From Cymbomonas tetramitiformis (taxonomy: Eukaryota; Chlorophyta; Pyramimonadophyceae; Pyramimonadales; Pyramimonadaceae), in the NCBI GenBank assembly GCA_001247695.2, contig LGRX02024791.1:1-17334 (forward strand): a stretch of DNA of 17,334 nt, read 5' to 3'. The translations under genes were made by a program, and so were the position numbers. This document shows positions 7,179 through 14,150 of the stretch, piece by piece. Position 1 is the stretch's first letter. Every line of letters begins with the position of its first letter. Below the pieces are notes generated by a model. The model saw only the letters and a list, made by a program, of their open reading frames with translations. It had not been told where the DNA came from and did not search any database.

Positions 7179-8228
7179 GTGCCAGGGAACAATAGCCCGG
7201 CCAAGCCATTCGATTGGCATATTGTATTTACGCATACTGGGGCAGTGAGATGGCAATGGGCTCGGAAGGGGACTCCTGAGCCATTGACTTCGTACTATGG
7301 GGAGCGAAAGCCTGGACTTGATTATAGCTGGCAGCATATTATCGTACACCCTTCTGGTGCGCTACGCCGCTGGGAGCGTAATAGGGGCGGCGGCTGGTTT
7401 CTAGAAGACGCCACTCAGTTGAAGGCGCCGGTAGCGCCAATCTCATTACCGATCAGCCGCGTTGGGATCGCGTACTGGAATCCGACGATTGTGATTGACG
7501 ATGACGAATATCGTGGAATTCCCTACAAGGGGCGTAAGCCTATACACTCAGCGCCTACGAACAGTGAAGATTCGGGTACAGGCGCTGTGTCCTGGAGTAA
7601 GGAGAAGTTACCAGATTCTGATGACAATGATGACGCAGGTGTCACTAACAGTAAGGAGAAGCTACCAGGTTCGGATGACAAAGATGACGCGGGTGTCATA
7701 TATGACATGGACACTGCCAGTCCGAAATGGGAGCCAACTTCGCCTGAATATGATGACACCGAGGATGACGTCAGCGAGTTCGATGACTTGGTAGCCGACG
7801 ATGCTGAAGAACAAGCTGAAGCTCGAAGGTTGAAGAGACTGGGACTGCAATTGATCATGGATGAGAAGGGTGAACTTCACTGGGTACCAAAGGGCACCTC
7901 CCCGACCTCACCTGTTCAGCCCGATGATCAGCCTATTACCGAGCAGAAGTCTGAGGCCATATCTGAGGATGCCCCAGCCTCTGTGGTGGAAACTGTTCAT
8001 GTACCATCAAAGAAACCATATGGGTCGGATACTGGATTGACTTCAATGGTTGAGAATAAGGCTGGGGTGTCTGAAGAGACGAAGAGGCAATCTAGGAAAT
8101 ATCCGAGATGTTGGACACATGATTATATCACTCATTTGAAATGCACCATGAGCAGTGACAGTGATGAAGAAGAAGTGCTGGACGTGGCTCCTCGTAGGAA
8201 GAAGGCAAAGATCAGCAAGGGACAATGA
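7179..8228 (+). CDS. Acidic ORF of unknown function in candidate 3' LTR
   Basis: I do not recognise this protein. The frame is open from 7158 to the stop at 8226-8228, but the first in-frame ATG is only at 7707; 7179 is a GTG. The N-terminal part nonetheless looks protein-like, with two related Trp-rich units (DWHIVFTHTGAVRWQW and SWQHIIVHPSGALRRWE). The middle is highly acidic, with an 18-residue tandem duplication containing SKEKLP-x-SDD. The C-terminus has SDSDEEE followed by a basic cluster (PRRKKAKISK) that could be a nuclear localisation signal. The frame may be reached by splicing or from an upstream start, or it may be a captured host fragment. If the LTR call is right, a second copy should exist in the 5' LTR. 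Confidence 0.4.
   Translation: MPGNNSPAKPFDWHIVFTHTGAVRWQWARKGTPEPLTSYYGERKPGLDYSWQHIIVHPSGALRRWERNRGGGWFLEDATQLKAPVAPISLPISRVGIAYWNPTIVIDDDEYRGIPYKGRKPIHSAPTNSEDSGTGAVSWSKEKLPDSDDNDDAGVTNSKEKLPGSDDKDDAGVIYDMDTASPKWEPTSPEYDDTEDDVSEFDDLVADDAEEQAEARRLKRLGLQLIMDEKGELHWVPKGTSPTSPVQPDDQPITEQKSEAISEDAPASVVETVHVPSKKPYGSDTGLTSMVENKAGVSEETKRQSRKYPRCWTHDYITHLKCTMSSDSDEEEVLDVAPRRKKAKISKGQ
7596..7703 (+). repeat. 54-bp tandem duplication
   Basis: Two adjacent 54-base units, starting AGTAAGGAGAAG at 7596 and again at 7650, encode near-identical acidic 18-residue blocks. They differ by several substitutions, so the duplication is not recent. Confidence 0.85.
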
Positions 8229-8594
8229 AATCAACTGTCTTGATTAGGATTGTCCAAATGCAGATTCTCTGATTAGGATTTGTATAGGTGGCAGATGATG
8301 ATATGTCAGCCGACATGGGACAGATCGATTAGAGATATGAATTGCGCGCCTTGAAAGTATAAGACATGAATATTGCCCATTTGGAGGCGGTTCTAACTTG
8401 AAGTAACTATTTGGAGGAGCTGTTGCTCAACCTGTTAATTTACTGGTCAATCTTTCCTGCCATAAAGATATTGCAATTGCTTGAATTGTAGCCTTGTTCA
8501 TACATTATAATGTAACATAATCTTTAAGTTAATTAAGTTCTCTATCTTCGAATGATATGTCAAATTCCATTATTTGTGGATTTTTATTTTTTGA
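8229..8594. other. Gene-free AT-rich boundary between retrotransposon and viral segment
   Basis: I see no gene here. GC content drops through the stretch. It contains the LTR-like direct repeats and TATAAG, then a 14-base perfect palindrome TACATTATAATGTA (8501-8514), and AT-rich sequence with a TTAATTAA. The change of element happens here, most likely between about 8515 and 8595, but no target-site duplication or viral terminal repeat can be recognised. Confidence 0.6.
8358..8363 (+). promoter_or_regulatory. TATA-like box in candidate LTR
   Basis: TATAAG lies in a non-coding stretch near the 3' part of the candidate LTR, between two pairs of short direct repeats. It would be a reasonable U3 promoter element. 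The evidence is motif and position only. Confidence 0.3.
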
Positions 8595-8619
8595 GGTTTT
8601 TTGTCCCCCTGAAAAAACC
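8595..8619 (-). terminator. Hairpin after fibre-like gene
   Basis: GGTTTTTT (8595-8602) and AAAAAACC (8612-8619) form a perfect 8-bp stem with a 9-base C-rich loop, 15 bases beyond the stop of the - strand gene ending at 8634. Hairpins mark mRNA 3' ends in mimivirus and relatives, so a similar 3'-end signal is plausible here. Confidence 0.45.
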
Positions 8620-8633
8620 GAAGAAATTTATTA

Positions 8634-9632
8634 CTAAATATACGGTATACGTATCAATTCCAATACAAAACGTAAAGTTTCATTTGCAAATTGTTCACCG
8701 GAAATGTCCGTTATTCTTAACTCAACTTCGTCATCAGCTTCAATATAATTTACACTTGAATTTAATGTAAATCTGTTTGCTTTTGTGGTATTGACCGTTA
8801 TCGTTGAACATCTCAAAAGATATTCCGTACCAATCTTTGGTTGAATTGAAGTATCGGCGTGTGTTATCTTGAACTTGATATCGTCTGTACCATCAGTATC
8901 TATAGTAGCAAAATCCAAGTAAATAATGAAAATATTATTAGGAAATTGAATGGTTCGTATATTTTCATTTCCGGGTGCTGAAAGCGTAGTTACTCTTGAA
9001 ATTTCTTCATAATTCAATTCTTTATTTACTTTCAAAATATTTATATCCGCGACAGGAGTTTGAACAATATCAGCTTGTATTAAATTAGCACCTTGGATAT
9101 CACCTAACATATTAATTCTAAAAAATTCATTTGATGGTATATCAGGTCGTTTACGAAACTGCAAAGCATACACTGAATCAACTGCTGCTTCATCAACCAG
9201 TGATGTATTCAAATTAATAAATGAATTACCTGATACTTTTGTTCCAAATAAATCAATGTTCGTTTTGTCATTTGCAGTATTGTTTATTTCACCATTTATC
9301 CTTGCATTTCCATTTACTAACAAACCGGAAGTTGTATTTACTTGCAGTTCACTGCCTGTAACAATTATAAGACTATCATCAGTTCCATCCTTCAATTCAA
9401 TTTGTGCAGTTCCATTATTTGAAATATTTTTCAAATATCGGAAATTTATGATTGAAGTATTCAAAACGTCTCTGCCGTATAAATTGTTTACGTATACGTC
9501 ACCAACTGTCCTTTCTATATCATCATTACCGGGTAGGTTTTGCCACTTAGTAGACCCACCCGTTGGAGCATTTCCATTAACCGTATCACATTGTATATTT
9601 TTACAAACAATATCGTTTCCAAAAGAAGACAT
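8634..9632 (-). CDS. Fibre-like structural protein with MSSFGN anchor
   Basis: This 332-residue protein starts at an ATG 26 nt after the previous gene's stop. Its first residues, MSSFGNDIV, are shared with the products starting at 12103 and 12403, suggesting a common attachment to the virion. The middle is rich in Asn, Thr, Ile and Gly in short beta-type units (LQVNTTSGLLVNGNARING), typical of trimeric fibre shafts. The last ~120 residues (from about EISRVTTLSAPG) look like a separate beta-rich head. No enzyme motif is visible. The role as receptor-binding spike is inferred from composition and from its place downstream of the capsid genes. A hairpin lies just after the stop. Confidence 0.6.
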   Translation of the reverse strand: MSSFGNDIVCKNIQCDTVNGNAPTGGSTKWQNLPGNDDIERTVGDVYVNNLYGRDVLNTSIINFRYLKNISNNGTAQIELKDGTDDSLIIVTGSELQVNTTSGLLVNGNARINGEINNTANDKTNIDLFGTKVSGNSFINLNTSLVDEAAVDSVYALQFRKRPDIPSNEFFRINMLGDIQGANLIQADIVQTPVADINILKVNKELNYEEISRVTTLSAPGNENIRTIQFPNNIFIIYLDFATIDTDGTDDIKFKITHADTSIQPKIGTEYLLRCSTITVNTTKANRFTLNSSVNYIEADDEVELRITDISGEQFANETLRFVLELIRIPYI

Positions 9633-9657
9633 CTGATATATATATATATATATTAAA
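9633..9657 (-). promoter_or_regulatory. AT-repeat promoter region of last fibre gene
   Basis: The whole 25-base gap contains an (AT)9 run at 9636-9653. Equivalent TATATA tracts sit directly before the other viral genes, so this is the likely early promoter-type element. Confidence 0.45.
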
Positions 9658-11065
9658 TCACAATTTAAAATCAGGTTTAATCCAAACCAATAATCCTGAA
9701 CCCGACGTTGTTACAACTTTACTTTCCATACACACACCGATAATTCCAACATTATTTGTAGTAATTTGTGAAGAATTGACTGACCCTCCCGGTGCACAAC
9801 CTAACATTTGACCTTTAACATAACTTCCATCAATAGCTTTGCAAGTTGTGAATCCTTTTGTACAAACGAAACAAGAATTTCCTGTGTTTGAATTTTGAAC
9901 ACAGACACCAATAGGCATACAATTTTGATTAGATTGACTTGCCGACGCTGAATATATTTTTAGACCATTTACATCTGAAAAATCATCAGAAAATTGAACA
10001 ATATCTCCAGCATTTATTGTAGCTCCGGTATTATTTTCAAAAGCAAATACATCACCGGTATGAGGAACCGGACTTGTGGGTAATGTTGCCGTGTATGCAT
10101 TTGTCAAACCTGTCAAAGGAATTCCTGAGGTCGTCAATGATGATGTTGGCGTTGTATATGCCCAGTCTATGCTACTTACAAGTCGTATAGCACTACAATC
10201 CAAATCTCCGCTTAAATTAATGTTATTTCCAGAATTACCGACAGCCAAAACTTGACTTAATGAACCAATACTTCCCGAATTTATAGCACCGGTTCTTACT
10301 TCATTTGACGCTAAATCATAATATAATTGTAAACTTTCTGAAGATACATCAGGACTTGCTCGGATAGGTCTAATATAACAAGAATTAGTTACACCAGCAT
10401 TAAGGTCAACACCGCTTGCGTTCAAAATTATTGTATTATCAATAGCCGTAGCACTTTGAGCGGAGTTTTGAGCACTAAAAGCACCAATATTAATAGAATT
10501 TTCCCCAGCCAAATATTCCCCTGCAAATTTTCCGATATTTACTGAATTCTCGGAAGCAAAACTTTGCCCTCCGTCGTCCCCAACGTTCACGACGAAAGCA
10601 TTACATTGATTCTTGCCGGCCCCGCTGCCTATGCATATTGAATCGTTCAAACAATTAAAAGCCCCACTATTTCTGCCTATCAAAGCCGAACGGTTTGCAT
10701 TTGGAAAACCATCATTTTGAGTCGATTCGTCAATAGAGACCAACCCGTTACCCGCTGTGCCCGCTTTAATTCTAAATAAATTTCCATCACATTCTTCTTG
10801 ATTTATTATAAGTTTTCCGGTTCCCGTAAAAGAAATATCATTTGTGGTAGTTGTACTTCCTTGGTCGGTAACAGATTGTAAATTTTGGTTAGCCCCGGAA
10901 GGCAAGTTTTGAAGCAAAGAACCGTCACCAATAAATTTTCCTGAATTCAATGTAATATCACCGGTGTTTAAAATCAATGGACCATCATTGATGAGTACAC
11001 CATTTCCGAGTGGTTCTACATTCAATGTGGTTTGCAAAAATGACCATTCATTTATACCATTGTGC
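9658..11065 (-). pseudogene. C-terminal part of split fibre protein with YadA-like head repeats
   Basis: The first usable codon is a TTG at 11037, but the frame is open up to the insertion border at 11065. This is therefore the 3' part of the gene that starts at 12103. Residues 117-208 (from 11037) carry repeats of the IGxxAG type (ALIGRNSGA, ICIGSGAG, VNIGKFAG, INIGAFSA) ending in TIILNASG. A CYIRPIR...LQLYYDLASNEV segment follows. That combination is typical of fibre proteins in large algal viruses and phages and resembles left-handed beta-roll heads of YadA-type adhesins. The C-terminal 150 residues look like a fibre tip (TGDVFAFENNTGATINAGDIV). It probably mediates host attachment. It has no start of its own because of the insertion. 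Confidence 0.7.
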
Positions 11066-11083
11066 CTATTACCCGCAGCTTAA

Positions 11084-11099
11084 GGTGGCTTAAGCCACC
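11084..11099. repeat. 16-bp perfect palindrome, copy 1
   Basis: GGTGGCTTAAGCCACC is its own reverse complement. It lies just inside the left end of the insertion. Confidence 0.9.
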
Positions 11100-11270
11100 C
11101 TAACTTAAAGGGCTCATGGGGGCTTCTTCGGCGGTGCTTTCAAAATTTGGAGCCCTATGTCGTCAAGATCTTGAGCTGCTCTTTCTGCAGTGTCTTATCA
11201 AAAGTTTGATCTGAGTTCATCTTGACCCTCAAAATCTCTGTTGAAGTAGGGTGGGTATTTCCCATTTTTC

Positions 11271-11296
11271 CTTAAGATGGCTTAAGCCACCTTAAG
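11271..11296. repeat. 26-bp near-perfect palindrome, copy 2
   Basis: The same GGCTTAAGCC core is extended on both sides to CTTAAG ends, with one mismatched pair. It separates the two duplicated units. Confidence 0.85.
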
Positions 11297-11647
11297 CTAA
11301 TTAGCTCACCGGGGGCTTCCTCTAAGACGCTTTCAAAATTTGGAGACCCATGTTGTCAAGATCTCGAGCTGCTCTTTCTGCAGTGTCTTGCCAAAAGTTT
11401 GATCCGAGGTCATCTTGACCCTCAAAATCTCGGTTGAAGTAGCATGGGTATGCAAAAAACCGGGAAAATCGCTCAAATTTTACTAAATGTTGCACCCTCT
11501 TGGATACTTCCCAAAATTGCTCACCGGGAACTTGGGCTCGCCGAATAGTGCACATAGTGTCTAAAAGAAGACAATGTCGCCGTCATTTTGAGCTAAGAAA
11601 ATCTAGCTTCCGGTACCGATAGCTCCCGTAATAATTGAAAACGTTAA

Positions 11648-11695
11648 GGTGGCTTAAGCCAACCTAAATCGCTGTTAGGGTGGCTTAAGCCACCC
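11648..11695. repeat. Palindrome copies 3 and 4 at right end
   Basis: GGTGGCTTAAGCCAACC (11648-11664, one extra A) and the perfect 18-base GGGTGGCTTAAGCCACCC (11678-11695) lie close together inside the right terminal repeat. Confidence 0.85.
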
Positions 11696-11707
11696 GAAGG
11701 GTAATAG

Positions 11708-12103
11708 CCAATTGTCTCCTATTTTCAATCTTGTTTGAGGAACAGGGTCTAAAGATTTAATTTCAAAAGAACTATCAAGTTCATCCAAACCTATAGAAAA
11801 TTTTGATTTACTTGCAGGATTGTTCAAAATGAAATCATAAAAATTGATATTATTAACCAAATTTAAATCACCATCAGTTTGTAATTTCATGAATTCTCTT
11901 TGATTATTTACATCTGAATTATCAATAAAATCAATATCATTTTGATATAAAAAATCTGAAGCCATATGAATTGTTTGACAAGGGTTTGAATTATCACCTA
12001 TTTGATTTACATTGAGTTGATTGATTGTTAAAGGGTCAAGAGTAGATGGAGTTGAACTTCCATTAAATGTACTTGCAACTACATTGTTTCCGAATGAAGA
12101 CAT
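11708..12103 (-). pseudogene. N-terminal part of split fibre protein with MSSFGN anchor
   Basis: The ATG at 12101-12103 follows a TATATAT tract. About 132 viral residues begin with MSSFGNNVV, the anchor shared by three neighbouring genes. Beta-rich shaft-like sequence follows, and reading then enters the insertion, which adds about ten foreign residues (ending GWLKPP) before the stop at 11675-11677. The 3' half of the same gene is at 9658-11065. Together they would have made a fibre of roughly 600 residues, the largest of the three. In its present state only a truncated shaft could be produced. Confidence 0.7.
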
Positions 12104-12129
12104 TATATATCATAATACAACTTTTAAAT
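12104..12129 (-). promoter_or_regulatory. TATATA-containing gap before split fibre gene
   Basis: The 26-base gap has TATATAT at 12104-12110, immediately upstream of the ATG, matching the equivalent position before the gene starting at 12403 (TATATA at 12404-12409). Confidence 0.4.
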
Positions 12130-12403
12130 TTATGGTTTATATTTCAATACATTTGTGGCGTCTCTATAAATTTGACCACCTTGTAAATTTCTTGTCTTTC
12201 CATCCAGTATGAAGGTAGCGTCATCAGTTGACAGAGCCAAGCCAAAAAAATCTAACGTCACTAATGAATTTATCCTGGTCGGTAGGAAACATATGTAATA
12301 ATTTATCATTGTCTCCGCTATCTTGGTTATACCTGCCAATAATTATTGCGTCTTTAACTTTTAATGAACTACCTAAAACAAAATCATTTCCAAAAGAAGA
12401 CAT
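12130..12403 (-). pseudogene. Short fibre-like protein with MSSFGN anchor, frameshifted
   Basis: Reading starts at the ATG at 12401-12403 with MSSFGNDFV, the same anchor as two neighbours. It continues through LKVKDAIIIGRYNQD to about residue 50. At an A7 run (12244-12250 on the + strand) the frame is lost and a stop follows shortly. The other frame continues sensibly (FGLALSTDDATF, then GGQIYRDATNVLKYKP) to the stop at 12130. The span is 274 bases, one more than a multiple of three, so a single extra base in the run explains it. The original product was about 90 residues. It is too short for a full fibre and may be a base or adaptor protein. Confidence 0.7.
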
Positions 12404-12429
12404 TATATACTATATCCTATAATTTTATT

Positions 12430-12747
12430 TTATTTCACAAAGAATGTCGGAGCCAAAGGTGTCAGTTTATTGTTTAATGGATGAATATTGGGAAATGAAA
12501 ACATAGCATTTTGTTTTGTAATTTTATCACCGTGTCCTAATGTATTTGATTTGAAACCTGACATAAGGTCCACATTAGAAACTCTTGCCGGTGGTCGCAA
12601 ATCTTGTATTGTTTTACATGGAACAATCATCATCGAAGAACTTCGAAAGCCTGAAGTTAACATCATATTTGGTAATTTAACATCGATTTTTCCTAATGGT
12701 TTATTTCCTAAGTTTGAAGCAAAAATTTGTCCCGCTTGTTCAGCCAT
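12430..12747 (-). CDS. Small protein of unknown function between capsid and fibre genes
   Basis: I do not recognise this 105-residue protein. It starts at an ATG with TATATATA at 12751-12758 before it, 30 nt after the major capsid gene stop. It is fairly basic, with many Met and Pro, and contains two similar blocks, SGFRSSSM and SGFKSNTL, each following an LM/ML pair. There is no signal peptide or clear membrane segment. Its place in the structural cluster suggests a minor virion or assembly protein. It is intact. Confidence 0.6.
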   Translation of the reverse strand: MAEQAGQIFASNLGNKPLGKIDVKLPNMMLTSGFRSSSMMIVPCKTIQDLRPPARVSNVDLMSGFKSNTLGHGDKITKQNAMFSFPNIHPLNNKLTPLAPTFFVK

Positions 12748-12777
12748 AATTATATATAATTACAATTAAATTAGTTT

Positions 12778-14124
12778 TTATACAACCACTTCAATCATTC
12801 TTCCCATACCAATACGAATGATACTTGTACATTGTGCAATAATAAATGTTTCGTTATTCGTCAAAGCTGTTTGAAGTGGGTCTGCGGTTGATGATTTCTG
12901 AGTTACCAAAAATAAGCTTGAATTTAGACCTCTTGTATCAATTCCTGAACAATTTCGGGGTCCCATACCTGGCATAGGCATATTTAATCGAAGCATAGCA
13001 GTCCAATAAGAATTGTACCAATTTTCTAAAGAATTAACTTTACAACCTGAATCGTCAGAATAATTATCAGCTTTACCAATAGTGACCAAGTTAAAAGCAT
13101 CGAGAGCGGTAGCACGATAATTTGGATAATAAACTGAATTAACATTATATTGCCAAGATTGAATGTCTCCAGAATAAAATCTAAAATAACTTGGAACGAA
13201 AGTAGCACCTATTTTATTATCAATTTTATGCGAACCTTTATTAACAGAACTGTAATTTGAAGGCCTTTGAACAGCGTATAACATATCCAAAGATTGAGCC
13301 GACAAAGAGAATCGATTCGATTTAGTCATTTCCGTTTGAGTATCTTGAAAGGTAAAATAATTAGTGAAAGGCATCTCAATATATGAATCTTCTTTTAGTT
13401 TTCTTTCCACAGCACTATCGTAAACACCATTTGAAAATGTAATTGTTTCGATTGTAAAATGCAAATCAGTCAATTTCCATGTCGCACTTTTAGCAAGTTC
13501 TTCTTCCGCTGTTCCGGTAAATGCAACACCGGCCCCTATTGATTTTTGATATGCACCCAACACCTCAGGTCCATGCATAAAAAAACGTAACTGAATGCTA
13601 GGAAGTAACGCAGTATCCAGGTAGTCAGGAGCACTTTCCCCTATAAATTGTAAAAAATTATTCAAAATATATGGTCTTTCTTCTTGATAATAACTATCAG
13701 TATTGACATTTATTTCTTGATTTTTCAAAACTCTTTGATAAGATACTTCTTTATTCAACGTTGTTTTAAGATTGTCCAAAACCGTTGATACCGTTGAATA
13801 CTGGCTCATTTCCGAGGAAATTGCAATACCTCCGCTGTACATTTCTACACGAGAAATCAATTTTTCGATTCCATTTGGCAAAGTTGTGATGACTGAATCA
13901 GGTTGGTTTGCAGCGTCCGTACAAGCTATAGATGTTTTATTAGCACGACCTTTACAATGCATACTTAAACTTTTCAGATTACACAAAACATTAACTGGAA
14001 GATTCAAAGTTATAACACCGTAAGGATTTACTTCGGTCAAGTTTGTTGTTTCAAGACGAAAATATTGAGTACTATATCCACTTAGTTTTTGAAGTCCAAA
14101 TGCAAGACTATATGGTAAAGACAT
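12778..14124 (-). CDS. MCP: Double-jelly-roll major capsid protein (Polinton-like virus type)
   Basis: This 448-residue protein forms the hexameric capsomers of the icosahedral shell. Segments fitting the PLV-type capsid family are seen in order. They are ISRVEMYSGGIAI with a following STVSTVLDNL; LDTALLPSIQLRFFMHGPEVL; WKLTDLHFTIETI; NRFSLSAQSLDMLYAVQRPS; YYPNYRATALDAFNL; RLNMPMPGMGP; DTRGLNSSLFLVTQ; and the C-terminal CTSIIRIGMGRMIEVVV. The ATG at 14122-14124 follows an AT-rich gap with TATATATA, and the preceding gene ends 26 nt away. The frame is intact, in contrast to the damaged neighbours. The family call rests on remembered conserved wording and gene order; a structure prediction would settle it. 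Confidence 0.82.
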   Translation of the reverse strand: MSLPYSLAFGLQKLSGYSTQYFRLETTNLTEVNPYGVITLNLPVNVLCNLKSLSMHCKGRANKTSIACTDAANQPDSVITTLPNGIEKLISRVEMYSGGIAISSEMSQYSTVSTVLDNLKTTLNKEVSYQRVLKNQEINVNTDSYYQEERPYILNNFLQFIGESAPDYLDTALLPSIQLRFFMHGPEVLGAYQKSIGAGVAFTGTAEEELAKSATWKLTDLHFTIETITFSNGVYDSAVERKLKEDSYIEMPFTNYFTFQDTQTEMTKSNRFSLSAQSLDMLYAVQRPSNYSSVNKGSHKIDNKIGATFVPSYFRFYSGDIQSWQYNVNSVYYPNYRATALDAFNLVTIGKADNYSDDSGCKVNSLENWYNSYWTAMLRLNMPMPGMGPRNCSGIDTRGLNSSLFLVTQKSSTADPLQTALTNNETFIIAQCTSIIRIGMGRMIEVVV

Positions 14125-14150
14125 TTTTCTATAATATATATAATATAATT
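14125..14150 (-). promoter_or_regulatory. AT-rich promoter gap before major capsid gene
   Basis: The 26-base gap consists almost wholly of A and T, with ATAATATATATAATATA, in the same position as the TATA tracts before the other viral genes. Confidence 0.4.

Larger units (their letters stand above)
1..8517 (+). mobile_element. Ty3/gypsy chromovirus-like LTR retrotransposon, 5' LTR outside window
   Basis: Gag, integrase with HHCC and DDE motifs, chromodomain, polypurine tract and a candidate 3' LTR follow one another on one strand, the order expected of a chromovirus-type Ty3/gypsy element. The usual protease, reverse transcriptase and RNase H between Gag and integrase are not recognisable in any frame. 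Instead there is an unfamiliar proline-rich ORF and an adenine-methyltransferase-like domain, and a cytosine-methyltransferase-like domain follows the chromodomain. Several frameshifts break pol. The left end lies beyond the window. The right end is a guess from a TGT...ACA pairing, because no second LTR is visible for comparison. Base composition is clearly richer in GC than the adjoining viral segment. Confidence 0.8.
7178..8517 (+). repeat. Candidate 3' LTR of the first retrotransposon
   Basis: The start is set by the polypurine tract and TGT at 7178. The end is placed tentatively at the ACA ending at 8517. Inside are an open reading frame (7179-8228), a TATA-like TATAAG at 8358-8363, and two short direct repeats. 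One is TGATTAGGATT at 8241 and 8270; the other is ATTTGGAGG at 8379 and 8409, both with ~30-base spacing. At about 1.34 kb it would be a long LTR. The right end could be anywhere from about 8430 to 8590, since the partner LTR is not in the window. Confidence 0.4.
11083..11451 (+). repeat. Tandem duplication within the insertion
   Basis: Two units, about 11083-11258 and 11276-11451, align with an offset of 192-193 bases. Each starts with the palindrome and shares CTTTCAAAATTTGGAG, GCTGCTCTTTCTGCAGTG and CATCTTGACCCTCAAAATCT. They differ at scattered positions, so the duplication is old or the units were separate insertions. Confidence 0.85.
11066..11707. mobile_element. 642-bp non-autonomous palindrome-rich insertion (MITE-like)
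   Basis: The ends are inverted: CTATTACCC (11066-11074) and GGGTAATAG (11699-11707). Each is followed inward, after a short spacer, by the palindrome GTGGCTTAAGCCAC. Flanks CCATTGTGC (11057-11065) and CCAATTGTC (11708-11716) look like an imperfect 9-base target duplication, as left by Mutator-like elements, or about 8 bases as for hAT. The inserted sequence interrupts a fibre frame that is open on both sides. Inside are four copies of the palindrome and a tandem duplication; no transposase is present. The family assignment is tentative. Confidence 0.65.

Noticed and set aside
9256..9636. 126-residue + strand ORF
   Set aside because: It is antisense to the fibre gene and ends at its start; composition is that of a reverse-strand shadow.
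11322..11555. 77-residue - strand ORF inside the insertion
   Set aside because: The equivalent stretch in the duplicate unit has stops, and the ORF has no recognised domain; probably chance.
11084..11695. CRISPR-like array from the repeated palindromes
   Set aside because: Only four unevenly spaced copies; the intervals are duplicates of each other or unrelated, and the setting is eukaryotic/viral. A transposable element explains it better.
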